This document shows, one piece after another, positions 51,513 to 59,946 of a stretch of DNA of 64,000 nt. The stretch's first letter is position 1. Each line of letters starts with the position of its first letter. Below the pieces are notes generated by a model that was given only the letters and a program-made list of their open reading frames with translations, made no database searches and was not told where the DNA came from. The position numbers were made by a program, and so were the translations under genes. This DNA is from Dyadobacter sp. CY323. GTDB lineage: Bacteria; Bacteroidota; Bacteroidia; Cytophagales; Spirosomataceae. The stretch is taken from positions 1-64,000 of the forward strand of contig NZ_JAJUXH010000017.1 in NCBI RefSeq assembly GCF_021390245.1, read 5' to 3'.

Positions 51513-54113
51513 TCAAGCCACCTGTACTTTCGTTTTAGCTTTTGTCTGACCTGCGGCTTGTGCTTCTTCTTTATTCCGCATTTTAACGAAATCCTTGAAC
51601 CGTCTGATCGTCGCCATGATAAACCCGATCACCAGTACAAATGTACCCAGCCATAGAATGTTAATGAGTGGTTTTTCGGTTGCTTTCATGACGATAAAGT
51701 CACGCTGGGTTGTATTTACACCAAATGTAAACTGACCGGTTTGAGGATTGATTTCCTGGAATTGCAGACGAAGCCCAAGATCGTTGCTTACCTCTGGTTT
51801 TCGTGCCACCAGTCTGTCACGGATTACAAACGACGGCGTGATCACAAATTCTTTGTCTTTGTCAAGAATACGGACAATGGCTTTTACAGCAGCATCACCT
51901 TCTCCAAGTGTTACACCTTCCACTTCTTCGGTTCGAACCACATTATCCAGAATGGCTACATAATCGTTTACAAAAAAAGTATCACGCAGACTCACTGTAA
52001 AGTTCTCGGTCTTGCTCCAGATCGGCTCGGCAGTAGGGTTCGTCACCATGGAAACGTAGGTGTAAAGATCTTTATCGACCTTCCGCTGAATATCCGGGGA
52101 GGAAACGATGCCTCCCATTCTCGGATTGATCTGCACCCGAGGGAACAAGGTGAATATCCTGCCTGAGGGCTCCCGGTACTCGATTTCGTAGTAAAAGTTC
52201 TCAGGGAAAATTTCGATAGTATCCCCTTTGGAATTGTATTTCTTGTTGTTAACCACAATGTCGCGTAGTGCTACGGCGTGGAAATCGCCTTCGACAATAT
52301 CCACCCAGCTTTTAGGAATGTAGCCCGGAATGTGACGCGGCTCCACCCGCACATCGCGCCAGGTAAGCATGTAGTCGCCCATTTTCTCAGCCTTATTCAG
52401 CCAAAGCGTGATGTTTTCCTTATTTTCTTTATTGTCGTTACTAGTGAATTCTTCGCTGCGCGAAATCATCAGACCTGAATTATTAATGGAAACAACACGG
52501 GTATATGCAGAAGAAAACAGGATACCGACCAACATCAGCGCAACACCAATGTGGGTAACTGCACCACCCGACAAGCCGTAGTTACCCCGAAGGATGTTCA
52601 GCAGGATCGTCCCATTAGCCACGATCGCGAAGATGGCCGTGGTCAGCAAGACAATGTATTGAATGTCTTTCACACCTTTAAATGTGATCACCGCGGCACT
52701 GATCAGTAAGGCAATCAGCAATGGGTTATATAATGCCTGTAAATTGCCCTTTCCAACCCGTTTCCACCAGAAAAACTGACCTACGCCCGTCAGGACGATG
52801 ATAATCGAGAAAAACCAGAGCTGGAATTTATTATAATGCGAGATCTGATCAGCAGGTAATGCCATGTTCAGTATGGTCCCGAAAGCTTCGGCGATCTTAT
52901 TGTAAACCGGAATGGACGTCGTAGCCAGTATTTGAAAACCAGACAAACAAAGTACAGTCGCTCCGATAAAAATCCAGAATTCCTGAGAATAGGTAGAAAC
53001 TTCTTCGTCGTCGCTCGGCAAGCTTTTCCAACGATAAACAAGTAATGCAATGGAAACAACGGTAAATGTGAGAAGGTAAACCAGCAATTGGCCGGAAAGT
53101 CCAAGATCCGTAAATGAGTGAACCGATGCATTACCCAAAACGCCACTACGCGTCATGAATGTCGAATAGAGGATCAGGATAAACGTCGCAATGGTGAGAA
53201 TGAAAGAGGTTTTCAGCGCGGTGGCATTTCTTCTGCCGATGATCATCGTATGAACTGCAGCAACTAATATCAACCAGGGAACGATGGAAGAGTTTTCGAC
53301 AGGATCCCAGTTCCAGTAGCTACCGAAATTGAGCGTTTCATAGGCCCAGTAAGCGCCCATTAAAATCCCAACACCTAAAACCAATGCCGAAAACAATGCC
53401 CATGGAAGTGCGGGACGAATCCATTCCTGAATTTTTTTGCTCCACAACCCTGCAATCGCAAATGAAAAAGGAATGAGTGTCGAGGCAAAGCCGAGGAAAA
53501 GGGTAGGAGGGTGGATCACCATCCAGTAATTCTGCAACAATGGATTCAAGCCGTTTCCGTCTTTTGGAATGAAGTTCGGATCCATTTTGTAAACGGGAAG
53601 ATCCGGCATTACTTCTTTAAGCAACAAAAATGGGGTCGATCCGATTTTTAAATCAAGTCCTGGAATTACTACGCCAAGAATCATTGAGGTAAGGAATGCC
53701 TGTACCAATGCAAAAACCGTCATCACCGGAGCTTCCCACGAGCGGTTCGTGAAGATCAACACACAACCCAAAACTACATTCCAGAAAATCCAGAGCAAGA
53801 AGCTGCCTTCCTGATCCTGCCAGAAACTGGAAATGGTATAACCTGTCGGAAGTGAAAGGGAAGAGTTTTTCCAGGCATAATGGTATTCGAAATAATGATT
53901 TCCGATAATCCAGTAAAGCGAAAAAACGACGCCCACAACCGCCGCAACATGCGTGTAGAAGACAATTCTGGCGAACCGTTTCCAGGTAAGTGTATCTTCT
54001 ATCGAGCCGCCTGCCATGCCTGCTTTGAAATAGGCAAAAGTTGCTACAAGAGCTGTAACAAAGGCGATGATGACCAGCAGGTGACCTGCACTTCCAATCG
54101 TACTGTGAATCAT
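51513..54113 (-). CDS. ccmF: cytochrome c-type biogenesis protein CcmF/CcsA-like heme lyase
   Basis: The 866-residue polytopic membrane protein has the tryptophan-rich WWD-like heme-handling motif 'GSYWNWDPVENSSIVPWL' and conserved His-bearing helices ('HSTIGSAGHLLVI', 'MVIHPPTLFLGF'), the CcmF pattern. It is longer than the 620-660 residues of proteobacterial CcmF, with a large periplasmic beta-rich insertion (about 540-770). CcmF ligates heme to apocytochromes c outside the inner membrane. Its ATG overlaps the ccmE stop by 4 bases (ATGA type). CcmG and CcmH genes are not in this cluster. Confidence 0.93.
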   Translation of the reverse strand: MIHSTIGSAGHLLVIIAFVTALVATFAYFKAGMAGGSIEDTLTWKRFARIVFYTHVAAVVGVVFSLYWIIGNHYFEYHYAWKNSSLSLPTGYTISSFWQDQEGSFLLWIFWNVVLGCVLIFTNRSWEAPVMTVFALVQAFLTSMILGVVIPGLDLKIGSTPFLLLKEVMPDLPVYKMDPNFIPKDGNGLNPLLQNYWMVIHPPTLFLGFASTLIPFSFAIAGLWSKKIQEWIRPALPWALFSALVLGVGILMGAYWAYETLNFGSYWNWDPVENSSIVPWLILVAAVHTMIIGRRNATALKTSFILTIATFILILYSTFMTRSGVLGNASVHSFTDLGLSGQLLVYLLTFTVVSIALLVYRWKSLPSDDEEVSTYSQEFWIFIGATVLCLSGFQILATTSIPVYNKIAEAFGTILNMALPADQISHYNKFQLWFFSIIIVLTGVGQFFWWKRVGKGNLQALYNPLLIALLISAAVITFKGVKDIQYIVLLTTAIFAIVANGTILLNILRGNYGLSGGAVTHIGVALMLVGILFSSAYTRVVSINNSGLMISRSEEFTSNDNKENKENITLWLNKAEKMGDYMLTWRDVRVEPRHIPGYIPKSWVDIVEGDFHAVALRDIVVNNKKYNSKGDTIEIFPENFYYEIEYREPSGRIFTLFPRVQINPRMGGIVSSPDIQRKVDKDLYTYVSMVTNPTAEPIWSKTENFTVSLRDTFFVNDYVAILDNVVRTEEVEGVTLGEGDAAVKAIVRILDKDKEFVITPSFVIRDRLVARKPEVSNDLGLRLQFQEINPQTGQFTFGVNTTQRDFIVMKATEKPLINILWLGTFVLVIGFIMATIRRFKDFVKMRNKEEAQAAGQTKAKTKVQVA

Positions 54114-54544
54114 GATTTCGCCGCCGTATGTTCAGTGGTTTCCATTTTACCGTTCTCGTATTTCGAGGGGCACTTCATTAATATTTTTTCGGCTGAAAAA
54201 CTGCCGTCTTTCATTTTCCCAACTACAACAACCTGCTCCGATTTATCAAAATCCTGTGGTTTTGAATTTTTATAAATCACCTTTTGCTCAACATTATTAT
54301 TATCGACCAATGTGAATTCAAAATAATTTGGATCGATCTCCGGCTGATAAGCCATTTCCAGGATCTGGCCTGCCGCGTCTTTTTTGAGCTTTCCAACGAC
54401 GTGGATGCTTTCGTTATCGCCATCCTGCGCCATTTCTTTTGCTTTGGTAAAATCAACATAAGTACTCGCGTCGCCGGCTGTCGAAACAATGATCCCGATC
54501 GCTACTGCGATAATCACAAGTCCGAAAATCTGTATCTTTTTCAT
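54110..54544 (-). CDS. ccmE: heme chaperone CcmE, CxxxY variant
   Basis: The 144-residue protein has one N-terminal membrane anchor (about 4-21) and an OB-fold periplasmic part. The canonical heme-attaching His of HxxxY is replaced by Cys125 in 'KCPSKYE', giving CxxxY with Tyr129, the variant known from archaea and some bacteria where heme is bound through this Cys. CcmE takes heme from CcmC and passes it to CcmF. It lies between the small CcmD-like gene and ccmF, which it overlaps. The assignment is firm because of context and fold. Confidence 0.92.
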   Translation of the reverse strand: MKKIQIFGLVIIAVAIGIIVSTAGDASTYVDFTKAKEMAQDGDNESIHVVGKLKKDAAGQILEMAYQPEIDPNYFEFTLVDNNNVEQKVIYKNSKPQDFDKSEQVVVVGKMKDGSFSAEKILMKCPSKYENGKMETTEHTAAKS

Positions 54545-54550
54545 GTGGAA

Positions 54551-54775
54551 TTACTTGATATTTAAATCTTTTTCAATCTTCTTCAACTTGGAATCAATGC
54601 GTAGCATGTTGATGGCGATTCCTGCAAAAACAACGGCAATCACAGCCACTACCACCCAGATTTTACCATCCGCGCGTAGCTTATCGGCCATTTCCACCGT
54701 ATCCCCGGATGTTTGGGCCAGCAGATCTTTGCTAACTAAAAGAAGTGTCACTAATAGGGAATATATTCTTTTCAT
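54551..54775 (-). CDS. CcmD-like small membrane protein
   Basis: The 74-residue protein has a signal-like N-terminus ('LLVTLLLVSKDLLAQ'), a second hydrophobic helix (about 40-60) and a short Lys-rich tail ('LKKIEKDLN'). In Bacteroidota a protein of this size and build regularly lies between ccmC and ccmE and is annotated as CcmD family; in Escherichia coli CcmD helps release heme-loaded CcmE from CcmC. It is 6 bases upstream of ccmE. The sequence itself is too short and variable to prove homology, so the call rests mainly on position. Confidence 0.75.
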   Translation of the reverse strand: MKRIYSLLVTLLLVSKDLLAQTSGDTVEMADKLRADGKIWVVVAVIAVVFAGIAINMLRIDSKLKKIEKDLNIK

Positions 54776-54853
54776 TGTTATTCGGGTATACTAAATTGTA
54801 ACGAAAATTTGCTTCAAAATGTTTGTGGCCTGCCAAACTTGCAGCCACGAACC

Positions 54854-55537
54854 TTACACATTGGAGTCAGTAATCAATGCTTCCTCCCGGACCCGGTTGA
54901 TCACTTTGATCCTGATCCTCAGTTCGGCAAGCCAAAGTCCGAGCAGAATGTAGCCGATCACGGCCGGGTAAAATACCTTTCGAATGTTGTTATCGAAATC
55001 GTAGGAGCCGAATGTACTGTTACCGCCACTTCCCGGATGCAGCGAATCGGTGAGCCGGGGAAGAATGTAAATAATAGGGATGAAAACAGCGAACGCGAAA
55101 ATGTTGTAAACGGACGATATCCTGGCGCGACGCTGGTCGTCTTCAAACGATGATCGGAGAAGCAAATATGCCAGATAAATCAGAATGCCGACCGCGGCCC
55201 CATTCAGTTTCGGGTCGTTTGGCCAGGGATCGCCCCAGGTATAATTCGCCCAAAGTGAACCAGTCAGGCAACCAAGTATCCCAAAAAATATCGCTGATTT
55301 CGCGAGCTCACTGGCAATATCATCATCGCCAATCCTGCCTTTGTTCAGATACCGGACCGAAAAGACCATCGATACAAACAGCAGGAAAGTCATTGCGAGC
55401 CACAACGCAACGTGGAAATACGTATTGCGGATGCTTTCATTAATAATGGCCAGACGCGGAACAGGTCCGATCAATCCCATGATGATCACATAAAAGATGA
55501 GCACAATGCAAAGGATTTTCCACCAGGTTTTTCTCAT
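54854..55537 (-). CDS. ccmC: heme exporter CcmC
   Basis: The call is 227 residues from ATG 55537 ('MRKTWWKILC'), which matches the family start; an ATG at 55567 would add ten residues. It has six predicted membrane segments and the WWD heme motif 'LWANYTWGDPWPNDPKLNG'. CcmC presents heme to CcmE in the periplasm. The gene follows ccmB by 3-33 bases depending on the start and precedes the CcmD-like gene by 78. A ccmA ATPase gene is not present in this cluster. Confidence 0.93.
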   Translation of the reverse strand: MRKTWWKILCIVLIFYVIIMGLIGPVPRLAIINESIRNTYFHVALWLAMTFLLFVSMVFSVRYLNKGRIGDDDIASELAKSAIFFGILGCLTGSLWANYTWGDPWPNDPKLNGAAVGILIYLAYLLLRSSFEDDQRRARISSVYNIFAFAVFIPIIYILPRLTDSLHPGSGGNSTFGSYDFDNNIRKVFYPAVIGYILLGLWLAELRIRIKVINRVREEALITDSNV

Positions 55538-55570
55538 GTCAATTTCTTTACTTTTTAAACAAACCAACTT

Positions 55571-56233
55571 TCAGCTTCTCCACAAATAGGGAAAAAGCAG
55601 ATAGCTGAGGGTGATTACTATGAGATCAATCGATAATAGTGTGCTGATTTCGTCGGTACTGACAGACCAATCCAGGCCATCCAACGCATTTTTTGACAAT
55701 TTAATGGTCATCAAAAGCATCGGAAGAATTACGGGAAAACTGAGTACCGCCATTAACGTGGCGCTGTTGTCGGCTTTCGACGCAATGCCGGCAATTAAAG
55801 TGAGCACGGACGCGAAGCCCAGGGATGCCAGCAGAATGCAGATCAGAAACAGTTTCATATCTCCAACCGGATTGCCCATTACAAATGCGTAAAAAACAAA
55901 TCCCATTACTGACAACAATATCATAATGAACGAGTTGTATACGATTTTGGAGATGATAATGGATTGCGGGCTGCAAAGATTATAATAGTAAAGCAACCTT
56001 CCATGACGTTCCTGCGAAAAGCTTTTTGCGATTGCATTCACCGCCGTAAACAGTAAAATAATCCAGAAAAGGGTGTTCCAGACGATCGGAGTGAGTTGAT
56101 TTCTGCGCAGATTAAAACTGAGATAACAAACGAAAACGGTACTTACCACGTAAAGCAGCATACCACTCAGCGCGTATTTTTGACGCCATTCCAGTGTTAT
56201 TTCTTTCCTGATAAGGGTTTTGATCTCGTTCAA
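55571..56233 (-). CDS. ccmB: heme exporter CcmB
   Basis: The 220-residue protein has six predicted membrane helices and the CcmB pattern: 'LIRKEITLEWRQKYAL' at the N-terminus, 'VNAIAKSFSQERHGRLLYYYNL' in part and 'LSFPVILPMLLM'. CcmB is the membrane half of the CcmAB ABC transporter acting on CcmE release. The ATPase half, CcmA, is not adjacent and is presumably encoded elsewhere. It is the first gene of the minus-strand ccmB-C-D-E-F unit and is divergent from feoA, 207 bases away. Confidence 0.92.
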   Translation of the reverse strand: MNEIKTLIRKEITLEWRQKYALSGMLLYVVSTVFVCYLSFNLRRNQLTPIVWNTLFWIILLFTAVNAIAKSFSQERHGRLLYYYNLCSPQSIIISKIVYNSFIMILLSVMGFVFYAFVMGNPVGDMKLFLICILLASLGFASVLTLIAGIASKADNSATLMAVLSFPVILPMLLMTIKLSKNALDGLDWSVSTDEISTLLSIDLIVITLSYLLFPYLWRS

Positions 56234-56440
56234 AATGCGTTGACCGGCCGTCAGATTTCCGATTTAGAGGACATTGTTTTAAGCTGCAAAAATACTACAT
56301 AAAGCCTCAGGGAAATAATAAAAGAGCAGGATTTTGCCTGATCCATGTCAGCACAGGGGAATTCACAAAGATGAATATTTGATTTCCGGGTTGATAGTGC
56401 TTAATTTGTACTTTAAATAAACTGAGTCTAAATAAGGTAT

Positions 56441-56668
56441 ATGTCAGCTCGCACCGTTGCAAAACTTCGGAAAGGGGAAACAGGAGTGATCAAATCATTT
56501 TCAGATCGGGCGATGTCGCTCAAACTTCTGGAAATGGGGTGCGTTCCGGGGTGTGAAGTGCGGCTGGATGCAATTGCCCCTTTTGGTGATCCGGTGTGTA
56601 TAAATGTGGGCGGCTGTTACAGCCTGTCCCTGCGTTTGAATGAGGCATCGGTCATCGAGTTAGAGTAA
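56441..56668 (+). CDS. feoA: ferrous iron transport accessory protein FeoA
   Basis: The 75-residue SH3-like protein shows the FeoA pattern: 'LRKGETGVIKSF' at the start, 'LKLLEMGCVPGCEV' in the middle and 'LSLRLNEASVIEL' at the end. FeoA binds FeoB and supports Fe(II) uptake across the inner membrane. The gene starts with ATG 56441 and lies 27 bases ahead of feoB. A candidate upstream element (TTAATTTG near 56401) does not fully match the TAnnTTTG consensus, so regulation is not shown. Iron control is likely but no Fur box is clearly seen. Confidence 0.94.
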   Translation: MSARTVAKLRKGETGVIKSFSDRAMSLKLLEMGCVPGCEVRLDAIAPFGDPVCINVGGCYSLSLRLNEASVIELE

Positions 56669-56695
56669 GAATACGTTCGTTTACAAGCCTCTCCA

Positions 56696-58819
56696 TTGAA
56701 ACAAGGAAATATAAAAGTTGCGCTGGTAGGCAATCCGAATGCCGGCAAGTCTACATTATTTAATGCATTAACCGGTTTACGTCAAAAAACAGGAAACTTT
56801 CCGGGCGTCACGGTCGAAAAAAAATCAGGAACATTTCGGATTGAAGGCTTGGAGTCGCCCATTACGTTGGTGGACCTACCGGGCACATACAGTGTTTATC
56901 CCAAATCCCGCGACGAAACGGTGGTGATGGATATTCTGGCCAACCCGAAACACCCCGATTTCCCGGATGTTGTAATCGTTGTGATCGACGCCTCGAATCT
57001 TCAGAGAAACCTGCTTCTTTTTACTGAAATCAGCGATCTGGGCATTCCGACTGTCATTGCATTAAATATGCTCGATGTCGCTGAGAGTATGAACCTGAAT
57101 GTTAACGCCGTTCAACTTGCGATGCAGCTCCATGTGCCCGTTGCCCGGATCAATGCGAGAACGGGGGAGGGGGTTGTAAATCTCAAAGAAGCTGTTAAGC
57201 AACAACTCGGCGCGACAGAGAAGACGGAACTTCGGTATTTCTACGAGCCAAAAGGCTCTGAGGTTGAACTTATTGAGGAGGTAAAGGAAATTTATAACCT
57301 TGATAATGACTACGTTGCATTGCAATACGTTTGCCAGCACGATAATTTTTCGTTCCTGGAACAACCGGCCCGCACCAAGCTGGATAAGTTGATCGATAAG
57401 TATTCGTTTGATGAAAATCATTTTCTCGCGTCCGAAACGGTCGCAAGGTATGAGAAGATCAAACCCATTGTCTCAAAGGCGGTTAAGTCTGCCGGGCCTA
57501 CACAGGCACCTTTCTGGACCCGGAAACTGGATAGCGTACTTTTACATCGGGTTTGGGGGTATGTGATTTTTGCATTGGTGCTGCTGCTCGTGTTTCAGGC
57601 CATCTTTGCCTGGGCGACGTTTTTTAGCGATTGGCTGGACGTGTCGGCCGCGCAGGGAATTGAGTGGGTAAAATCGGCTATGCCGGAAGGTGTTCTGAAT
57701 GACCTGATTACCGATGGAGTTTTGACAGGTATTGCCGGTATCATCGTTTTTGTACCACAAATCGCGATTCTTTTCGGATTGGTTTCTATTCTGGAAGAAT
57801 CCGGCTATATGGCGCGGGTGATGGTGATCATGGATAAGTTAATGCGGCGTTTTGGATTAAATGGCCGGAGCGTGGTGCCACTTATTTCCGGTGTTGCCTG
57901 CGCTGTGCCGGCGATCATGACGACCCGAAGCATCAGCAGTCGCTATGAAAGGCTTCTTACGATTCTGGTAACTCCGCTGATGAGTTGCTCGGCCCGGCTT
58001 CCCATTTATACGATTTTAATAGCCCTCGTGGTCCCATCTACGCAGGTTTTTGGTGTTTTCAGTGTGCAGGGACTTGTTTTGTTTGGTTTGTACTTTTTAG
58101 GACTTGTCGGTGCACTGGGCTCGGCCTGGTTGCTGTCGATTTTTATACCCAGAAAAGAGCCGAGTTATTTTATGCTTGAAATGCCATCCTACAAGCTGCC
58201 GCGCTGGGGGCATGTGGGGTTTAGTATGTATGAAAGTGTAAAATCCTTTGTACTGGAAGCTGGGAAAGTGATCATGGCGATCTCGATTATCTTTTGGGTA
58301 CTGGCATCTTACGGCCCGGGCGATCGCATGGAAAATGCGGAAACGCAGGTTGTAAGTCGAATGAATGCAGCTTCTCAAGAGGAAATTGATGCGGCCGTAG
58401 CATCTGCCCGCCTTGAAAATTCATACGCTGGCCAGTTCGGGCATTTCATCGAACCAGTGATCAAACCATTGGGATATGACTGGAAGATCGGGATTGCATT
58501 ATTGGCGTCATTCGCGGCCAGAGAGGTTTTTGTAGGGACAATGGCGACGATTTACAGTATTAGCGGAGACTCGGAAGATGTACCGACGGTCAAACAGCGA
58601 TTGGTGCAGGAGAAAAACCCGGATACCGGCGGACAAATGTTTACTCCGGCCGTTTGTTACTCATTACTCATGTTTTACGTGTTCGCCATGATGTGTATGA
58701 GTACCATCGCCGTAGTGTATCGCGAAACCCACGGCTGGAAATGGCCATTGATCCAGCTGGCTTATTTAATGGTGCTGGCGTATGCTTCCGCTTTTGTGAC
58801 ATATCAGCTCCTTAGCTGA
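56696..58819 (+). CDS. feoB: ferrous iron transporter FeoB
   Basis: The 707-residue protein is predicted to start at TTG 56696. It has an N-terminal G domain with 'GNPNAGKST' at about 11-19, 'TVEKKSGTF', 'DLPGTYSVYP', 'IALNMLDV' and 'NARTGEGV' as G1-G5, then a helical spacer and about nine membrane helices with 'SCSARLPIYTILIA' and 'LLASFAAREVFVGTM', the two Gate motifs. FeoB moves Fe(II) into the cytosol. Domain order and length are typical. It closes the feoAB unit and overlaps nothing; the DUF5615 gene on the minus strand ends 2 bases away. Confidence 0.97.
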   Translation: MKQGNIKVALVGNPNAGKSTLFNALTGLRQKTGNFPGVTVEKKSGTFRIEGLESPITLVDLPGTYSVYPKSRDETVVMDILANPKHPDFPDVVIVVIDASNLQRNLLLFTEISDLGIPTVIALNMLDVAESMNLNVNAVQLAMQLHVPVARINARTGEGVVNLKEAVKQQLGATEKTELRYFYEPKGSEVELIEEVKEIYNLDNDYVALQYVCQHDNFSFLEQPARTKLDKLIDKYSFDENHFLASETVARYEKIKPIVSKAVKSAGPTQAPFWTRKLDSVLLHRVWGYVIFALVLLLVFQAIFAWATFFSDWLDVSAAQGIEWVKSAMPEGVLNDLITDGVLTGIAGIIVFVPQIAILFGLVSILEESGYMARVMVIMDKLMRRFGLNGRSVVPLISGVACAVPAIMTTRSISSRYERLLTILVTPLMSCSARLPIYTILIALVVPSTQVFGVFSVQGLVLFGLYFLGLVGALGSAWLLSIFIPRKEPSYFMLEMPSYKLPRWGHVGFSMYESVKSFVLEAGKVIMAISIIFWVLASYGPGDRMENAETQVVSRMNAASQEEIDAAVASARLENSYAGQFGHFIEPVIKPLGYDWKIGIALLASFAAREVFVGTMATIYSISGDSEDVPTVKQRLVQEKNPDTGGQMFTPAVCYSLLMFYVFAMMCMSTIAVVYRETHGWKWPLIQLAYLMVLAYASAFVTYQLLS

Positions 58820-58820
58820 A

Positions 58821-59183
58821 TCAGGAGTTAGGCGTATAAACCGTGATCATATCTCCCAATTCTAAATAGAAGCAATTCTCTTTATCTAAGTCGCTGATTA
58901 ATGAGAGATTTTTTGAGAAAATTTCCAGTAGTCTTTGATTTGATATGTTCCCAAGTGTGATCCTGATGAGTTTTTTTGGAGTGCTTTTTAGGAAAAATGT
59001 ATTTCTGAAATCTTCGTCTTTTGTGATTAAAATAAGCTGTCGAAGATCTGCAAAACGACAAATCTCTGTGTCAGAAGTATGCCATTTTTCGGGGAGATTA
59101 TTTACATGGATTGCAATGTGACCCTGGCCTTGAAGAAATTTGGCGAGTTTTATTGAAATGTGAACGTCGCAGAGAAACTCCAT
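58821..59183 (-). CDS. DUF5615 PIN-like protein, putative toxin
   Basis: The 120-residue protein has the PIN-like start 'MEFLCDVHISIKLAKFL' with Asp6 and a later 'ITKDEDFRN' with acidic residues, the DUF5615/COG4634 pattern. COG4634 proteins are paired with DUF433 (COG2442) antitoxins and are predicted, rarely tested, as toxin nucleases. The pair here shares a 1-base overlap (59183). It is convergent with feoB, 2 bases apart. The activity is inference from family and pairing. Confidence 0.85.
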   Translation of the reverse strand: MEFLCDVHISIKLAKFLQGQGHIAIHVNNLPEKWHTSDTEICRFADLRQLILITKDEDFRNTFFLKSTPKKLIRITLGNISNQRLLEIFSKNLSLISDLDKENCFYLELGDMITVYTPNS

Positions 59184-59410
59184 TATGCAGCTGCGTTGAT
59201 CAAGCGACCAGAGACAAGCAACTTCGCGTAGTTCAGACTTGCAAGGATATCTTCACGTTCGAGCTCGGCATGATCTTCAACAATTTCAGAAATAGACATT
59301 CCAGAACCTAACATGTCGATGATGACCTCGACAGGCCAGCGCATCCCGCGAATACATGGCTTACCGTGGCAAATATTAGGATCGATCGTTATTCGTTCAA
59401 GATGGTGCAT
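59183..59410 (-). CDS. DUF433 antitoxin-like protein
   Basis: The 75-residue protein matches DUF433: 'ITIDPNICHGKPCIRGMRWPV' (in part) and 'VEVIIDMLGSGMSISEIVED', a short wHTH-like fold predicted to bind DNA. It lies directly upstream of the DUF5615 PIN-like gene with a 1-base overlap, the standard order antitoxin then toxin. Such genes are commonly called toxin-antitoxin pairs on genomic grounds. A third small gene lies 28 bases further upstream. Confidence 0.85.
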   Translation of the reverse strand: MHHLERITIDPNICHGKPCIRGMRWPVEVIIDMLGSGMSISEIVEDHAELEREDILASLNYAKLLVSGRLINAAA

Positions 59411-59438
59411 GGTGCTTCTAATTTCATATGGGTCTATA

Positions 59439-59663
59439 TCAGCTTTTTAGCTGAATTGAAGGAATGTCGGCAGCGGTAAGTTTGCCTTTGATTTCTGAAA
59501 GGCGAATTGCGGCGTCGAGATCGATCCGGATGTCAGGATCAAACATATTTAGATTGATATGTTTAGGAATGTCGCGAACGTAGAAGACGCTGGCATTTTT
59601 TTTCGCAAAGATCTTTTTCTTTTTTTCTGGAAGCTCTTGTCCCGATAATCCTGACTTTCCCAT
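59439..59663 (-). CDS. small Lys-rich protein of unknown function next to the DUF433/DUF5615 pair
   Basis: The 74-residue protein has a basic N-terminal third ('ELPEKKKKIFAKKNASV') and a more ordered C-terminal part ('FDPDIRIDLDAAIRLSEIKG'). I recognise no family. It is transcribed in the same direction as DUF433 and DUF5615, 28 bases upstream, and could be part of their unit or a separate regulatory protein. Its reality is supported by plausible composition and position only; no homologue can be asserted from here. Confidence 0.45.
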   Translation of the reverse strand: MGKSGLSGQELPEKKKKIFAKKNASVFYVRDIPKHINLNMFDPDIRIDLDAAIRLSEIKGKLTAADIPSIQLKS

Positions 59664-59871
59664 TTCGAATAATATAGTATGATGTTAGCAATCTATTTAA
59701 TAGGCTCTTCCCAATACAAATAAAGCGAACTTCGTGAAATCTATGACTAATAATAATCAGTCGGTTTGGATCTCGAAATAGGCTTTCGGCCTCTGCGTTT
59801 GATACGCTATGTTTTTCTTCCGGCTTTTTTTCGTTGCCGAATCCCAGTCAAACCTTAGTGGAGACATTTAG

Positions 59872-59915
59872 CTAAACATTTGATCGCAATGCACTATGCA
59901 TCTCTAAATGTTTAG
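59872..59915. other. hairpin-forming intergenic element
   Basis: CTAAACATTT (59872-59881) and AAATGTTTAG (59906-59915) are perfect inverted copies, with an inner ATGCA/TGCAT pair about the loop CTA. It lies in the 283-base gap (59664-59946) between the small protein gene and nnr, where no gene is seen. No U-tract follows, so it is not a clear terminator. Confidence 0.5.
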
Positions 59916-59946
59916 ACGTGGAAACTGAAAAAAGTCACAAGTTGTG

